Of a DNA stretch of 48,282 bases, positions 7,314 through 15,912 are shown in pieces. Every line of letters starts with the position of its first letter. Within the stretch, counting starts at the first letter, position 1. A program made the position numbers and the translations under genes. This stretch comes from an uncultured Collinsella sp. (GTDB lineage: Bacteria > Actinomycetota > Coriobacteriia > Coriobacteriales > Coriobacteriaceae), in NCBI GenBank assembly GCA_905208975.1, contig CAJLRE010000010.1, forward strand, positions 1-48,282. The letters run 5' to 3'. The notes beneath the pieces were generated by a model. The model made no database searches, had not been told where the DNA came from, and saw only the letters and a program-made list of their open reading frames with translations.

Positions 7314-8735
7314 TTGGGAGATACCTTAGTTAATAGCAAGAGTTCTGGATTCCTTTCGTTTGCAAAATCGACCGGTATCTTTTTTGTGGGTAGCTCGATG
7401 AGTAAAATAATTACCCTATTGCTAATTCCTCTCTACACAAATGTGCTTCCGACTCAGGACTATGGCTACTATGACTTGTCGATTACATACGCCACTCTAC
7501 TGACCTCGTTTTTGTACTGTGATATCTGGTCAAGTGTCATGCGTATGATGCGTGACGATCTAGAGGGCGAGGCGCCCTGGAAAGTAATTGCATCTGGTTG
7601 GGTTATTTTTGCTGTTTCTACCATCTTATACATATTAATTGCCCTCGGCCTCTCTCTGTTCATTGATATCCCGTCGCTCGGTTTGATTTTGATTTATGGA
7701 GTGACAACTAACTGCCAGTCAATGTTTTCCGGTATTGCCAGAGGCAAGGGGAATAATGTTGATTTTGCCATTTCGGGTGTTCTTTGCACTTTGCTCAATG
7801 TGGGCCTGAACCTATTTTTGATTCTGCTCCTTCATTTGGGTTATGAATCTTTATATATTTCGTACGCAGCGGGTTTTACGATTCAATGCGTGTATCTATT
7901 TTGCCGTATGGAAATGTGGAATCATATTCATAAACCAGATTCAAACCAAGTGCGTGATTTGTTCATTTATTCTGCCCCGTTGGGTATTAACTCTGTTGCT
8001 TACTGGTTTCTTACAAGTTTGAGTCGCGTTGCAGTATCGACGGTGCTTTCACTTTCGGCAAATGGCGTCTTTGCGATAGGTTCAAAATTTGGATCGACGG
8101 TTGCATTGGCGACGACTTGTTTTACACTTGCCTGGCAGGATGTCGCTTTTACGAGTGAAATTAAGCCCGCTTCATTTTATTCTCGTGCAATTTCACAATA
8201 CACCGGATTTCTTTTGTCGAGTACAGCTGTTCTTCTTCCGGTGATCTCTCTCGCATTTCCTATCCTTGTGGGTTCGTCATATTCAGCTGCATATTCTGTC
8301 GTGCCTTCGTTTCTTTGGGTTGCGGTTGTGAGTGCGGTCTCTACATTCATTGGAAACATTTTTTATGTCATCAAGGATACAAAGACTATTGGCGTATCGA
8401 TGGTCATTTCATGTATTGCGAATGGCATTCTCGTATATCCCTTAACTGAATATTTTGGCTGCTTTGGCGCAAATTTATCGGTTTTAATTTCTTTCATATT
8501 GAACATTGTCATTCGATGCGCAATTCTTGAAAAGAGAATTGGTATTTCTGTTGAGCTTCGTTCGTTCCTTCTTCCAGCAGTGCTTTTGATTGTCTGTTCT
8601 GCAGCTTATTTCTCTGGGTCATTTGATTTAAATGCTTTGAGCCTCGTATTCTCTATATTCGGTACTTTTATGTTGTACAGATCTAGAATCTCTACGCTCT
8701 TATCGGCAGTCTTTTTGAAAGTATCTAGGAGGTAG
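7314..8735 (+). CDS. Wzx-type lipid-linked oligosaccharide flippase
   Basis: 473 aa with about 12-14 hydrophobic segments; member of the MOP/MATE exporter superfamily (polysaccharide biosynthesis protein type). The N-terminus FAKSTGIFFVGSSMSKIITL followed by PLYTNVLPTQDYGYYDLSIT is the usual family opening. It would flip the completed undecaprenyl-linked repeat unit to the outer face for the EpsG-type polymerase. The start is TTG at 7314, with GAGGAGG inside the end of the preceding gene. Together with the polymerase it defines a Wzx/Wzy-dependent pathway. No chain-length (Wzz/Wze) gene is in the window. Confidence 0.87.
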   Translation: MGDTLVNSKSSGFLSFAKSTGIFFVGSSMSKIITLLLIPLYTNVLPTQDYGYYDLSITYATLLTSFLYCDIWSSVMRMMRDDLEGEAPWKVIASGWVIFAVSTILYILIALGLSLFIDIPSLGLILIYGVTTNCQSMFSGIARGKGNNVDFAISGVLCTLLNVGLNLFLILLLHLGYESLYISYAAGFTIQCVYLFCRMEMWNHIHKPDSNQVRDLFIYSAPLGINSVAYWFLTSLSRVAVSTVLSLSANGVFAIGSKFGSTVALATTCFTLAWQDVAFTSEIKPASFYSRAISQYTGFLLSSTAVLLPVISLAFPILVGSSYSAAYSVVPSFLWVAVVSAVSTFIGNIFYVIKDTKTIGVSMVISCIANGILVYPLTEYFGCFGANLSVLISFILNIVIRCAILEKRIGISVELRSFLLPAVLLIVCSAAYFSGSFDLNALSLVFSIFGTFMLYRSRISTLLSAVFLKVSRR

Positions 8736-8738
8736 TTA

Positions 8739-9779
8739 ATGGAATTTCATGAGCCCCTTGCTGTTTATGCTATTAAAGATCGGGATGAAGTATCACTTCA
8801 GCGCGCCGCTTCTGGAGGAGCTTTCTCTGTCCTGGCTCGACCGATTATTGCAATGGGCGGTATCGTCTTTGGGGCAAAAATGCAGGATGGAGGATTTGTC
8901 GCTCATGAAAAGGCAGAAACGCTTCAGGAGCTTGCTAGTTTGCAGGGCAGCGCCTATGTTCAAAGTGACATCTCTTGCATATTTGATTCCGTGGTTGAGT
9001 GCTTGAAATCAGACCGGCTTGTTATGTTTGTCGGGCTTCCGTGTCAGTGCGCTGCCGTGTTGGCGTACGTTCAGTTGAAGTTGCATTCAGATTCTTTTCT
9101 TAAGCGATTGCTGCTCTGCGACCTTATCTGTCATGGTGCCCCTAATAATGAGCTATTTCGGGCTCATCAGCTCTGGTTGGCGCGTAAGCAAAAAGCGGAT
9201 GACGGAATCCATTCATTTCGTTTTCGTACGAAGAAAAAAGGCTGGGGTCTCTACTACTACTACTACTACTACAGGAACGGTAAAAAAATAGAGGTATGTG
9301 AGCCGGGCGATAATGATCCATATTATGCAGCCTTTCTCAGGGGAGAGACGTACAGAGAGTCATGCTATAAATGCCCGTTTTCCAAGCGCGAGCGTGTAAC
9401 TGACTTTACGATAGGAGATTATTGGGGTATTGAGTCTGCTCATCCTGATTTTTACGACCCGAATGGTGTTTCCCTGCTCTTGGTTAACAGCTTGAAGGGG
9501 GTGCAGTTTTTCAAGCAGTATTCTTCTAGGGAATGCAAATATATTGTTTCCAATATACAGCTTGCCTCTAGGGAAAACCATAATTTGAATAGCCCGACAG
9601 TTAGGCCAACATCGAGGGACGATCTGCTTTGCGCGATTGCCAACCATAGGTCTTATGGAGATCTTGAGGCGTTGTTTGATACTACCCTTAAGCCAAGGTT
9701 GACTGTTAAACGTCTTGCAAAACAGATGCTGCCTTCTGGTCTTTATGGTTCAATTAAGAGAATCGTGAGGAAGGGATAA
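8739..9779 (+). CDS. FrhB-like protein (coenzyme F420 hydrogenase/dehydrogenase beta-subunit family) without its ferredoxin domain
   Basis: 346 aa. N-terminal half: RAASGGAFSVLARPI and GLPCQCAAVLAYVQLK (FrhB N-terminal type). C-terminal half: LLLCDLICHGAPNNELF, SCYKCPFSKRERVTDFTIGDYWGI (cysteine cluster) and DPNGVSLLLVN. Members in polysaccharide loci usually carry an N-terminal 2x[4Fe-4S] ferredoxin domain; here that domain is absent and a separate ferredoxin follows. The reaction is unknown; a flavin- and Fe-S-dependent redox step on a sugar or its pyruvate group is an inference. Seven TAC codons in a row (9252-9272) encode seven tyrosines. ATG 8739 follows AGGAGG; the stop TAA overlaps the next ATG. 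Confidence 0.83.
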   Translation: MEFHEPLAVYAIKDRDEVSLQRAASGGAFSVLARPIIAMGGIVFGAKMQDGGFVAHEKAETLQELASLQGSAYVQSDISCIFDSVVECLKSDRLVMFVGLPCQCAAVLAYVQLKLHSDSFLKRLLLCDLICHGAPNNELFRAHQLWLARKQKADDGIHSFRFRTKKKGWGLYYYYYYYRNGKKIEVCEPGDNDPYYAAFLRGETYRESCYKCPFSKRERVTDFTIGDYWGIESAHPDFYDPNGVSLLLVNSLKGVQFFKQYSSRECKYIVSNIQLASRENHNLNSPTVRPTSRDDLLCAIANHRSYGDLEALFDTTLKPRLTVKRLAKQMLPSGLYGSIKRIVRKG

Positions 9780-9985
9780 TGGAATATAAGCAGACTGTGG
9801 AGGTAGTAATAGAAAGCTCTCTCTGCTGCGGTTGTTTGTGTTGTGGAACGGCGTGCCCGTTCAACGCCATTGAACCTACATGCGACAAATATGGGTATGT
9901 TGTTCCTATTGTTGATGGTGACAAATGTCGCGAATGTGGCATTTGCCTTAGATGTTGTCCCATGTCAGATTTTATTAGTGGATAA
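9779..9985 (+). CDS. small 2x[4Fe-4S] ferredoxin
   Basis: 68 aa. It has two cluster motifs, CCGCLCCGTACP (about residues 19-30) and CRECGICLRCCP (about 52-63), each with the C-x2-C-x2-C-x3-C-P pattern of bacterial ferredoxins. It starts in a TAATG overlap with the FrhB-like gene, so the two are almost certainly translated together. In relatives this domain is normally the N-terminus of the FrhB-like protein; here it is downstream and separate. Probable role: electron carrier for that protein. It is the last gene of the polysaccharide operon, and a terminator follows. Confidence 0.85.
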   Translation: MEYKQTVEVVIESSLCCGCLCCGTACPFNAIEPTCDKYGYVVPIVDGDKCRECGICLRCCPMSDFISG

Positions 9986-10017
9986 GCTTTACATCATCAT
10001 TGGATGTTTTTTTATGG

Positions 10018-10055
10018 GCGCCGGGGTGGGCTTTCACCCTGGCGTTCTTTCTTTT
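10018..10055 (+). terminator. terminator of the polysaccharide operon
   Basis: The stem CGCCGGGGTG / CACCCTGGCG (10019-10028 with 10035-10044, one G-U pair) is followed by the T-rich TTCTTTCTTTT. Confidence 0.8.
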
Positions 10056-10178
10056 ATGGCGGCATGCTGGATATAAATGGCCTTAAATAAGCCTGTCATT
10101 TAAAGACTGACGTTTAAGGAAAGGTACCGTCAAGATTTTTTCGCAAATTGATTTAGCCGTCCTCGGCCCCGTCCTCTT

Positions 10179-10587
10179 CTAGCCCTCCGCCTTTCCCCTC
10201 AGCTCGTCCATCTCCTCCAGCTTCGACATGTCCAGGTACCTCCTCTTGCCCCGCTCGTGCTCCACTATGTACTTCAGCTTCGCCGTCACTAGCATGAGGG
10301 CCGAGTTGCCGTCCGGGAAAGTCCCGACGACCCTCGTCCTCCTCCTGATCTCGCGGTTGATGCGCTCGATCCCGTTGTTCGTCCTGATCCGGCGCCAGTG
10401 ATCGGGCGGGAATTCCGTGTAGGCCAGCGTCTCGACGAACCCGTCGCGCACCGTCCTCGCGGCCGCTCCGAGTTGCATCGACTCCAACTTGTCCGCCACC
10501 ACCCCCGGCCTTCCTGCCGCATGCCTCGCGCGATTTTCGCGCGTGGATCGCCTTCAACATGCACGCCACGGCCTTCCGTCTGGTCAT
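10179..10587 (-). pseudogene. IS256-family (mutator-type) transposase, 3' fragment with frameshift
   Basis: The last 107 codons (10502 to 10179) read as the C-terminal end of an IS256 transposase: HWRRIRTNNGIERINREIRR, then RTRVVGTFPDGNSALMLV and KRRYLDM. The preceding family sequence (AVACMLKAIHARKSREACGR) is present but in another frame, so there is a frameshift in the run of Gs near 10500-10510. The catalytic N-terminal two thirds are missing, cut off near 10590-10600 where an IS30-like fragment on the other strand begins. The element is inactive. Confidence 0.85.
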
Positions 10588-10599
10588 GGCCGACCTGGC

Positions 10600-10816
10600 G
10601 CTGGCCATGTCGCACGTGAACTCCGAGCCCCGCGGCGCGCTTGGCTTCGCGGCGCCCGCGCGCGCCTTCAGGGCGATGCTCGGGGAGGACGCGGTGGCGT
10701 TGCTGGACGCCTGCGGCGTGGGGGACGTGCCGCTCGGCGATCTCGACCTGACACCGCGGCTCATCGAGGGGGCACGCGCAGAGAGGGGCGATGCCCCACT
10801 GGCTGGCCTAGCCTAG
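10600..10816 (+). pseudogene. IS30-family transposase, C-terminal fragment
   Basis: About 72 codons resembling the end of an IS30-type transposase: VNSEPRGALGFAAPARAF corresponds to the usual N-S-x-PR-x-LG-(F/Y)-x-(T/S)P-x-x-(A/V)F segment. It is followed by GEDAVALLDACGV and an acidic tail ending at TAG. The DDE catalytic core is absent. It abuts the truncated IS256-like fragment, so each lost its 5' part at the same junction. Confidence 0.6.
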
Positions 10817-11207
10817 AAGAAAAACGGAATAGACGGACCGACCGTCCGGCTGAGTCTGGGAAGAGGTGCCGGGCGGCGGGCGGAGCATGACCACCGGACC
10901 TATCAAACACATTTCCACCGTTCCTTCAACTGGGAAAATGTCGCCCCCGGTTCCCGGATGGGGCCTAGGGGGCGTTCGGCTAACTGCGGGAGCGTGCCGT
11001 CAGCTCAATGTGTTCGGCTGAGATCGGAAATCAACCTACAAAGTGCGTTAACATCTTTAGTGCGTACGTTCAGATGAATCATAGTTTTACGCATTTCGAT
11101 AATTGTGTAATTGTATAGAAGTATTCAAAACTAACTGCTTATTTGTTGCTTACGGGAATGAGTGGAATTCAGGCGTGAGCGCTTATTACCTGATGAGGGG
11201 AGACGCA
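10817..11207. other. gap between transposase debris and the first accessory gene
   Basis: No credible gene. The first ~200 bases are GC-rich and look like the outer part of the IS30-like remnant, with short GACGG/CCGTC repeats near 10832-10852. From about 11030 the composition turns AT-rich and leads into the next gene. An open frame from 11103 lacks a ribosome-binding site. Confidence 0.5.
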
Positions 11208-12179
11208 ATGAATGACTTGCAAAATAACGATATCAAAGTTAATGCCCAGGCGGGCGCTGTAAATATTTCGACAAATGACGTGTCCTTTCAACCAACTGTT
11301 AACCTAGGCTTTAATGGACGCGGTGATCTTGCGTCGTTCCCTGCGCGGTTTATTCGTAACGCACGTAAGGCTCTTAACCCCATTGGGGCCGCGCGTGACG
11401 AGGCGGAGATGCGGAGTATCGAAGCGAGTTCTATAGCGGATGTTGTTGCAATCTATAAACGGGCGTTTCCGACTTTTACTGATGGCCAGCTATGTTTAGT
11501 GGCCCATGGTTATAACACGAGCGCTTCTCAGGCAGATAATTTGCTAAATGTTCTTGAGCGCGCGGGAAGAATGTCAGATTCGAATAGAGTTGATGAACTG
11601 CCGGAGTCCTGCATTGATCTTGACATTCAGGGAGCTCAGACAGCCTATGACGATGATCTGAGGGAAATATGGGCAAAATTGATTTCGCAGGAAGTATCAT
11701 CAGGTCGCGCGCGCTCTAAAAGAACGAAGAAAATACTCGAACAAATGGATTCGGAAGAAGCGAATCAGCTGTTTTCAATTCTTCGGTGCTGTCTATGGGC
11801 GAAAGTGGGGCCCAATTCGGTACTTACTCCAATCCCGGTTCTCCTTAAAACCTCAGAAGATGATTCTTGGACATACAATGGGGGCACAATTTCATTTGAA
11901 TCTATAGTCGCCATGGATTCGCTGGGACTACTTTCGTCTAATGACTGGATAACGTTCACGCTTGAGCCTAAAGGCGGTTTGAATCTATTTTCTTCATCGT
12001 CTCATGTGCTTCTTATAAATAATAAGGATGAGAAAATCGAAATTAATCTCGGCTATGCCAAATTTTTGAAACCGGGGATAGAGCTCATTGAGATTCTTGA
12101 CGTGCCGATGGACGATCGGCTCATGTCCGTAATGGATGAGGTTCTGGAGACTGACGTGATTTATAGGCCCTTAGCCTAG
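11208..12179 (+). CDS. DUF2806-like hypothetical protein, possible defence function
   Basis: 323 aa, starting at ATG 11208 behind GGGGAGA; an in-frame start at 11103 lacks a site. The N-terminal ~50 residues are polar and rich in Asn, Asp and Val. The middle has DDDLREIWAKLISQEVSSG followed by KRTKKILEQMDSEEANQLFS, a helical pattern that resembles DUF2806/TIGR03899 proteins (and, more loosely, Abi-alpha-type DUF4393). No enzyme motif is visible. It is AT-richer than the core genes and lies alone between transposase fragments and a broken secreted-protein gene. Its stop codon overlaps the relic 3' end of that gene on the other strand. Family assignment is by eye. Confidence 0.6.
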   Translation: MNDLQNNDIKVNAQAGAVNISTNDVSFQPTVNLGFNGRGDLASFPARFIRNARKALNPIGAARDEAEMRSIEASSIADVVAIYKRAFPTFTDGQLCLVAHGYNTSASQADNLLNVLERAGRMSDSNRVDELPESCIDLDIQGAQTAYDDDLREIWAKLISQEVSSGRARSKRTKKILEQMDSEEANQLFSILRCCLWAKVGPNSVLTPIPVLLKTSEDDSWTYNGGTISFESIVAMDSLGLLSSNDWITFTLEPKGGLNLFSSSSHVLLINNKDEKIEINLGYAKFLKPGIELIEILDVPMDDRLMSVMDEVLETDVIYRPLA

Positions 12180-13105
12180 CTCAAGTAGATGCACTGGTAG
12201 CTCTCGCAGGTGCCCTAGCGGCGCGTGAGGCCGCTTTCGGCCGAGCACCAATTGAGGCTGTGGTCGTACTCCAGTTGGTCGAGCGTCCAGTCGTGGAGCC
12301 ACGGCGCCATGTCGTATTCCGAGCCGTTTGTCTGTTGCCTGCACTGGGCTACGGCACCGTTGACGATCTGCGTGACGTTTGGGCGGGCGACGTCGTTTAC
12401 GGTCACCTCCGCGGTGGTGCGCAGGTAGTAGATCCCCTTGTCGTTTTGGGGGTCGTTTCTGTCGTTGTCCATAAAGTAGAAGTGGATGCGGTACGTGCCC
12501 GATGCCGTGAAGTCGAAGGTGAAGTCGTGGCCCGCGGTGCCCAGGCTGTAGTAGCCGGCCCATGCCGCGCGCGACGGGTCGCAGACGCTTTCCTGGCTAC
12601 CGCCGTCCCAATAGGTGGGCACGTCCATGCGCACCTTGGCCTGGGACGAGCCGTTGGCCTGGGTTACGTGGAAGGTCGTCGCGGTGCCCGCGGGGGCGTC
12701 GTTCCACGAGACGGTGAAGGTGACGCCGTTTTGGGTTGCCGTGGCGGAGTGGGCGTAGGTGGTTTGTGACGTGGTGGAGATTGCGGTGGGCGTGGGGGTG
12801 GCTTGGGCTCGGAGGGATGGGGTGGGGGTGTCGGTTTCGGCAGCGGTGCCGTCAGCGTCTTCCGTGTTGACGGCGCTGGTGCCGGTGGATGTTGCGGTGC
12901 TGTCTTCTACGGTATCTGCTGTCGCATTTGTGTTGCTGTCGTCTGCAGCTTTGGCTGTGTCGCTGTTCGTGGCGTCGGCCTGCGACTGCTGCTCGGCGGT
13001 CTCCTGATGTTGGATGGCTTCCGCGATGGCTGCCATGGGCATCGTCGCGCCGACCATGGACGCGCACGCGATCGCGCAGAGCAGGTAGTAAAGGGGTCGT
13101 TTCAT
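12176..13105 (-). pseudogene. secreted transglutaminase-like protein, truncated with in-frame stop
   Basis: Starts at ATG 13105 with a signal peptide (MKRPLYYLLCAIACASMV...AIAEA). A low-complexity Thr/Asp/Ala linker (about residues 30-110) and a beta-rich domain follow (SWNDAPAGTATTFHV, YWDGGSQESVCDPSRAAWAG, YRIHFYFMDNDRND). Near the end, WLHDWTLDQLEYDHSL leads into SAESGLTRR, then TAG (12215-12217), then GTCESYQCIYLS and another TAG. The GTCESYQ segment is where a transglutaminase-like active-site cysteine motif would begin. The gene is thus stopped in frame and lacks its catalytic half. The lost end coincides with the 3' end of the convergent DUF2806-like gene. A second copy of its 5' part lies at 16760-16981. 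Confidence 0.72.
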
Positions 13106-13234
13106 AGCGGAGCCTCTCGGTGAGCAGTCAATAGGGTCCGAAGGCAGCTCCAGGCCAGCACTCCGCACATATTTTGTTGGAGTTTATTTTACGGGAACCC
13201 CAGTCAACATCAGCGAACTTTCTGGGGAATGTTG
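12985..13234 (-). repeat. duplicated 5' region of the secreted-protein gene, copy A
   Basis: The signal-peptide coding part plus ~130 bases upstream of the start is closely matched by 16850-17106 in the same orientation. The upstream part holds a conserved CCCCAG...CTGGGG dyad and a TTGACT that could be part of a promoter. The two copies bracket the reverse-transcriptase and unknown-protein genes. Confidence 0.8.
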
Positions 13235-13608
13235 GGGGGAGGGGGAGGGAGTTGGTCCTCGGCCTCGCTGTGCGCTGATGTCTTTGCCCTCAACGATGTG
13301 CCCGTCGGCGAGGAGCGCGAAGCGACCAATCTGAACAATGACAATCCACCCGTCTGTGCATCCAAACTCCTGGATTATGCACATCGGGATTTTCACGGTC
13401 TTGTCGGTGATATTGTCTCGCGGACCGTGTGCATGCATTAGCGTGCATGCATTAGATGGAGGAGTCCTTGTATCCGTAGAGGCGCACCAGCATTTTCGAT
13501 GCGACCGCCGTCAAGACAATTGGGTGTGCATCAAGGCGCTGTTAACTGCATGAGCCGATTTCTTATAACCTGTTTAAGCAAAGCAAGAATGGGGAATAAA
13601 GCTAACTG
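13235..13608. other. gap upstream of the reverse transcriptase, first part
   Basis: No supported gene. A minus-strand open frame 13184-13438 (84 codons) runs into the duplicated leader and has no recognisable domain. A short tandem repeat of GCATGCATTAG lies around 13433-13455. It may hold the promoter for a non-coding RNA associated with the reverse transcriptase, but I cannot identify one. Confidence 0.35.
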
Positions 13609-13878
13609 CCCATCGCGAACTGGCGATGGGGTACGCTACTGCCGTCAATATCGCAAACGACGAAATTCCGACGTTCGCAACATTGACACCAGCGTTGCCT
13701 GCTGCTAGCTGGATAAGAGCCTCGATGGTCATAAGTACCAATTCCTCGCTTTCGTCTAGTATGCCATAGGCAAGCATTGTTTTAGGTGGCCGCGAAAGCG
13801 TTGGTTGCACTTGCTGCGCCTTTGATTAGCCTGTCCGGGGAGGGTTAGCCGCCGCTTGTTGATCCGGACAGGTTGATT
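13609..13878 (+). ncRNA. structured region directly upstream of the reverse transcriptase (candidate non-coding RNA or leader)
   Basis: Two clear hairpins. One is CCCATCGC/GCGATGGG at 13609-13630 (perfect 8-bp stem, 6-nt loop). The other has CCTGTCCGG at 13830-13838 facing CCGGACAGG at 13864-13872; allowing G-U pairs it extends to ~15 bp (13824-13878). The second ends just before the ribosome-binding site of the reverse transcriptase. Several defence reverse transcriptases use an adjacent non-coding RNA as template or partner, so this is a candidate. RNA ends are unknown; a simple regulatory leader is also possible. Confidence 0.4.
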
Positions 13879-13893
13879 TATTTGGGGGGTATT

Positions 13894-15348
13894 TTGGCCG
13901 AGTTCGATATCGCTCGTATTCCTCGATATAGTTCCAAAAGTTCATATGCCCATTTCGATCATAGGGCCTCTTTTGCCGAAGTTCAGGCCAAGATTTTAGA
14001 TTCAGGGTACGTTTCTCATCATGCGTTCTACCCTCTTATTTCCAACGAGATCATTACTGTTCGGTATCGTGGAGGTAAGCGAAGCTGCAAAGTTCGCAAT
14101 ATCGCTTATGCCTCGCATTTCGATCACCGCGTCTTCCAGTACTACTCTTATCTGTGGTCGGACTTATATAACAAGAAGGCTATTGCCGAAGAGTTTAATG
14201 AGGTTGCCGTAGCGTACCGCTCTTCGCTTTCATCAGACAGCGCCGTAACTGCTGGCAGCAATATTTCCTCAGCTAAAAAGGCATTCGACTATATGCGTGA
14301 GCAAGATTCGGCTTTTGTGCTTACGGGTGATTTCGAGAGCTTCTTCGACAACCTAAATCATGCCCATCTAATAGCGTCGTTGCGTTCGTTGTTTCCCAGT
14401 GGACGCTTGCCGGACGATCACTATCAAGTTATTAAAAATATCCTTCGCTATTCGTGCTGGCCTATTGCTGATTTGGCTACTCGACATGAATTGCCGTGGC
14501 CGGCAATCGATCCTACTCCGGAGAAAATGATCAGCGATGCAGCTATCGAGCTTCGGTCCAAGTCTATTCGCGAACTTAATAAGCTGGATGTTATCTTGCC
14601 AAAGGCGGAGTTTCTTGCAAACAAAAGTAAGGTCATCACCAGACCGTGGAAGCGAACGGGTATTGGGCTGGGAATTCCTCAGGGTCTTGCCGCAAGCGGA
14701 GTGCTCGCTAACATCTATATGGCCAATATCGACATGAAAGTCAGGCTTGCCGTTGAACAGGTTGGCGGCTTGTATCTTCGTTATTGCGATGACTTTATTA
14801 TTGCCGTTCCAAAATCTGGCTTTGATGCACTTGTAGAGGCCATCAATCTAATGGCCGATGTTGATTCCGTTAAACTGCAGCCTGAGAAAACCAAGTCGTT
14901 CCGGGTTGATGGCGACGGAGTTGCTCAGCTTGATTTTGAAAGCGTTTGCGCGGGTGAGGTTCTTTCGTATTCCGGTGCACATCCGGCGCAGAAAGTCAGT
15001 TTCCTGGGGTTTGACTTTGACGGGCGCATTGTAAGACTTCGACAGTCTACGGTTGGAAAGTACCACAAACGTCTCCGTGAGGCGGCCACTGCGATTGCGC
15101 GTTCTAATGAGGGAGAGGGGAGACACGCATCAAAAAAGCGCGTCTCCGCCCTGTATCAACATTATTCACCACTCGGTATTAAGGGAAGAAGGCTATGCCC
15201 CTCGGGTGATGCTGACCCTTCTGCATTTTCTCGCTATGGGAACTTTCTTTCCTACGTAGCGAGAGCCCAAAAGGCGTTTCCAAATGATCCGATTGCCCCC
15301 GACGAGGCTAAGATTTATAGGAAGATTAAACGCTTGAGTGCTCGGTAA
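13894..15348 (+). CDS. reverse transcriptase of the UG / defence-associated (DRT-like) class
   Basis: About 484 aa from TTG 13894, behind a GGGGGG ribosome-binding run. Polymerase motifs in order: VRNIAYASHFDHRVFQYYSY (N-terminal region shared by UG-type enzymes), the first catalytic Asp in TGDFESFFDNLNH (~residue 148), GIGLGIPQGLAASGVLANIY (~255-275), the catalytic YCDD box (~297-300), and VSFLGFDFDGRIVRLR with the thumb after it. It lacks the maturase and HNH parts of group II introns and is longer than typical retron enzymes; YCDD instead of YADD also argues against both. UG-class enzymes give anti-phage protection. The exact subgroup is not assigned. It stands alone, AT-richer than core genes, inside an accessory island. 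Confidence 0.82.
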   Translation: MAEFDIARIPRYSSKSSYAHFDHRASFAEVQAKILDSGYVSHHAFYPLISNEIITVRYRGGKRSCKVRNIAYASHFDHRVFQYYSYLWSDLYNKKAIAEEFNEVAVAYRSSLSSDSAVTAGSNISSAKKAFDYMREQDSAFVLTGDFESFFDNLNHAHLIASLRSLFPSGRLPDDHYQVIKNILRYSCWPIADLATRHELPWPAIDPTPEKMISDAAIELRSKSIRELNKLDVILPKAEFLANKSKVITRPWKRTGIGLGIPQGLAASGVLANIYMANIDMKVRLAVEQVGGLYLRYCDDFIIAVPKSGFDALVEAINLMADVDSVKLQPEKTKSFRVDGDGVAQLDFESVCAGEVLSYSGAHPAQKVSFLGFDFDGRIVRLRQSTVGKYHKRLREAATAIARSNEGEGRHASKKRVSALYQHYSPLGIKGRRLCPSGDADPSAFSRYGNFLSYVARAQKAFPNDPIAPDEAKIYRKIKRLSAR

Positions 15349-15912
15349 ACGATGGCTTTAGCGCTGGATTATTCATAGCCATAAATACTAAATCGATATC
15401 GGCCAATTCCGATCACTAGGTAACAATTGATGTGCCTTCACGCGGTCGCGGAACGATGCCTCTGAAACTCGAGCCGAACATCAGAATGATATGACAAGAA
15501 CGGTAGTGTCGCGAAAGTTGGTGTAATGGACTCCTTGGCCCCTGTGTCCAGGATCCGGAATCTATCGATATCCTAGGCCGACTCCACTCTGTCGGCAAGC
15601 TCAAGGCTGGATTCGACCATCTTCCCGGCAGTCTTTTCCAGCTCGGACCAGTCATGACAGCACGATGCTCCCCTTCGCAGCGCCGCGTCGTGCAACTCGG
15701 CCATCTTCCTCTCCGAGAAGTAGCGCGAGGTTGCCATGGAAACGGCCAGGATAACCCCGAAAGCGGCCTGAACGCGCCATGGTGCGCGTATTCTAGGCGA
15801 AGGCACGGACCCTTCCGAGCCAGGACGGGCCGCTCGCTCGGCCAACTTTGGCGTACCCTGCTGGAACGGCTTCCGTCAACATCCGTAAAACTACCGCAAA
15901 GAGGAGGCCACA
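15349..15912. other. 564-base gap, probable mobile-element debris
   Basis: No convincing gene. Around 15505-15530 the sequence GTGTCGCGAAAGTTGGTGTAA resembles the outer end of an insertion sequence, but no partner end is seen. A minus-strand frame at 15573-15737 (54 codons, possible start ATG 15737) is GC-rich and charged, of unknown origin and without a good ribosome-binding site. The last ~20 bases carry the AGGAGG of the next gene. Confidence 0.4.

Noticed and set aside
13184..13438. 84-codon minus-strand open frame upstream of the reverse transcriptase
   Set aside because: Runs through the duplicated leader of another gene, no ribosome-binding site and no family recognised.
13609..15348. 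Retron (msr/msd plus reverse transcriptase) or group II intron
   Set aside because: No msr/msd-type paired repeats with a conserved priming G were found. The enzyme has YCDD rather than YADD, is longer than retron enzymes, and lacks maturase/HNH domains and intron boundaries.
15573..15845. 90-codon minus-strand open frame in the gap after the reverse transcriptase
   Set aside because: No domain or good start; probably part of mobile-element debris.
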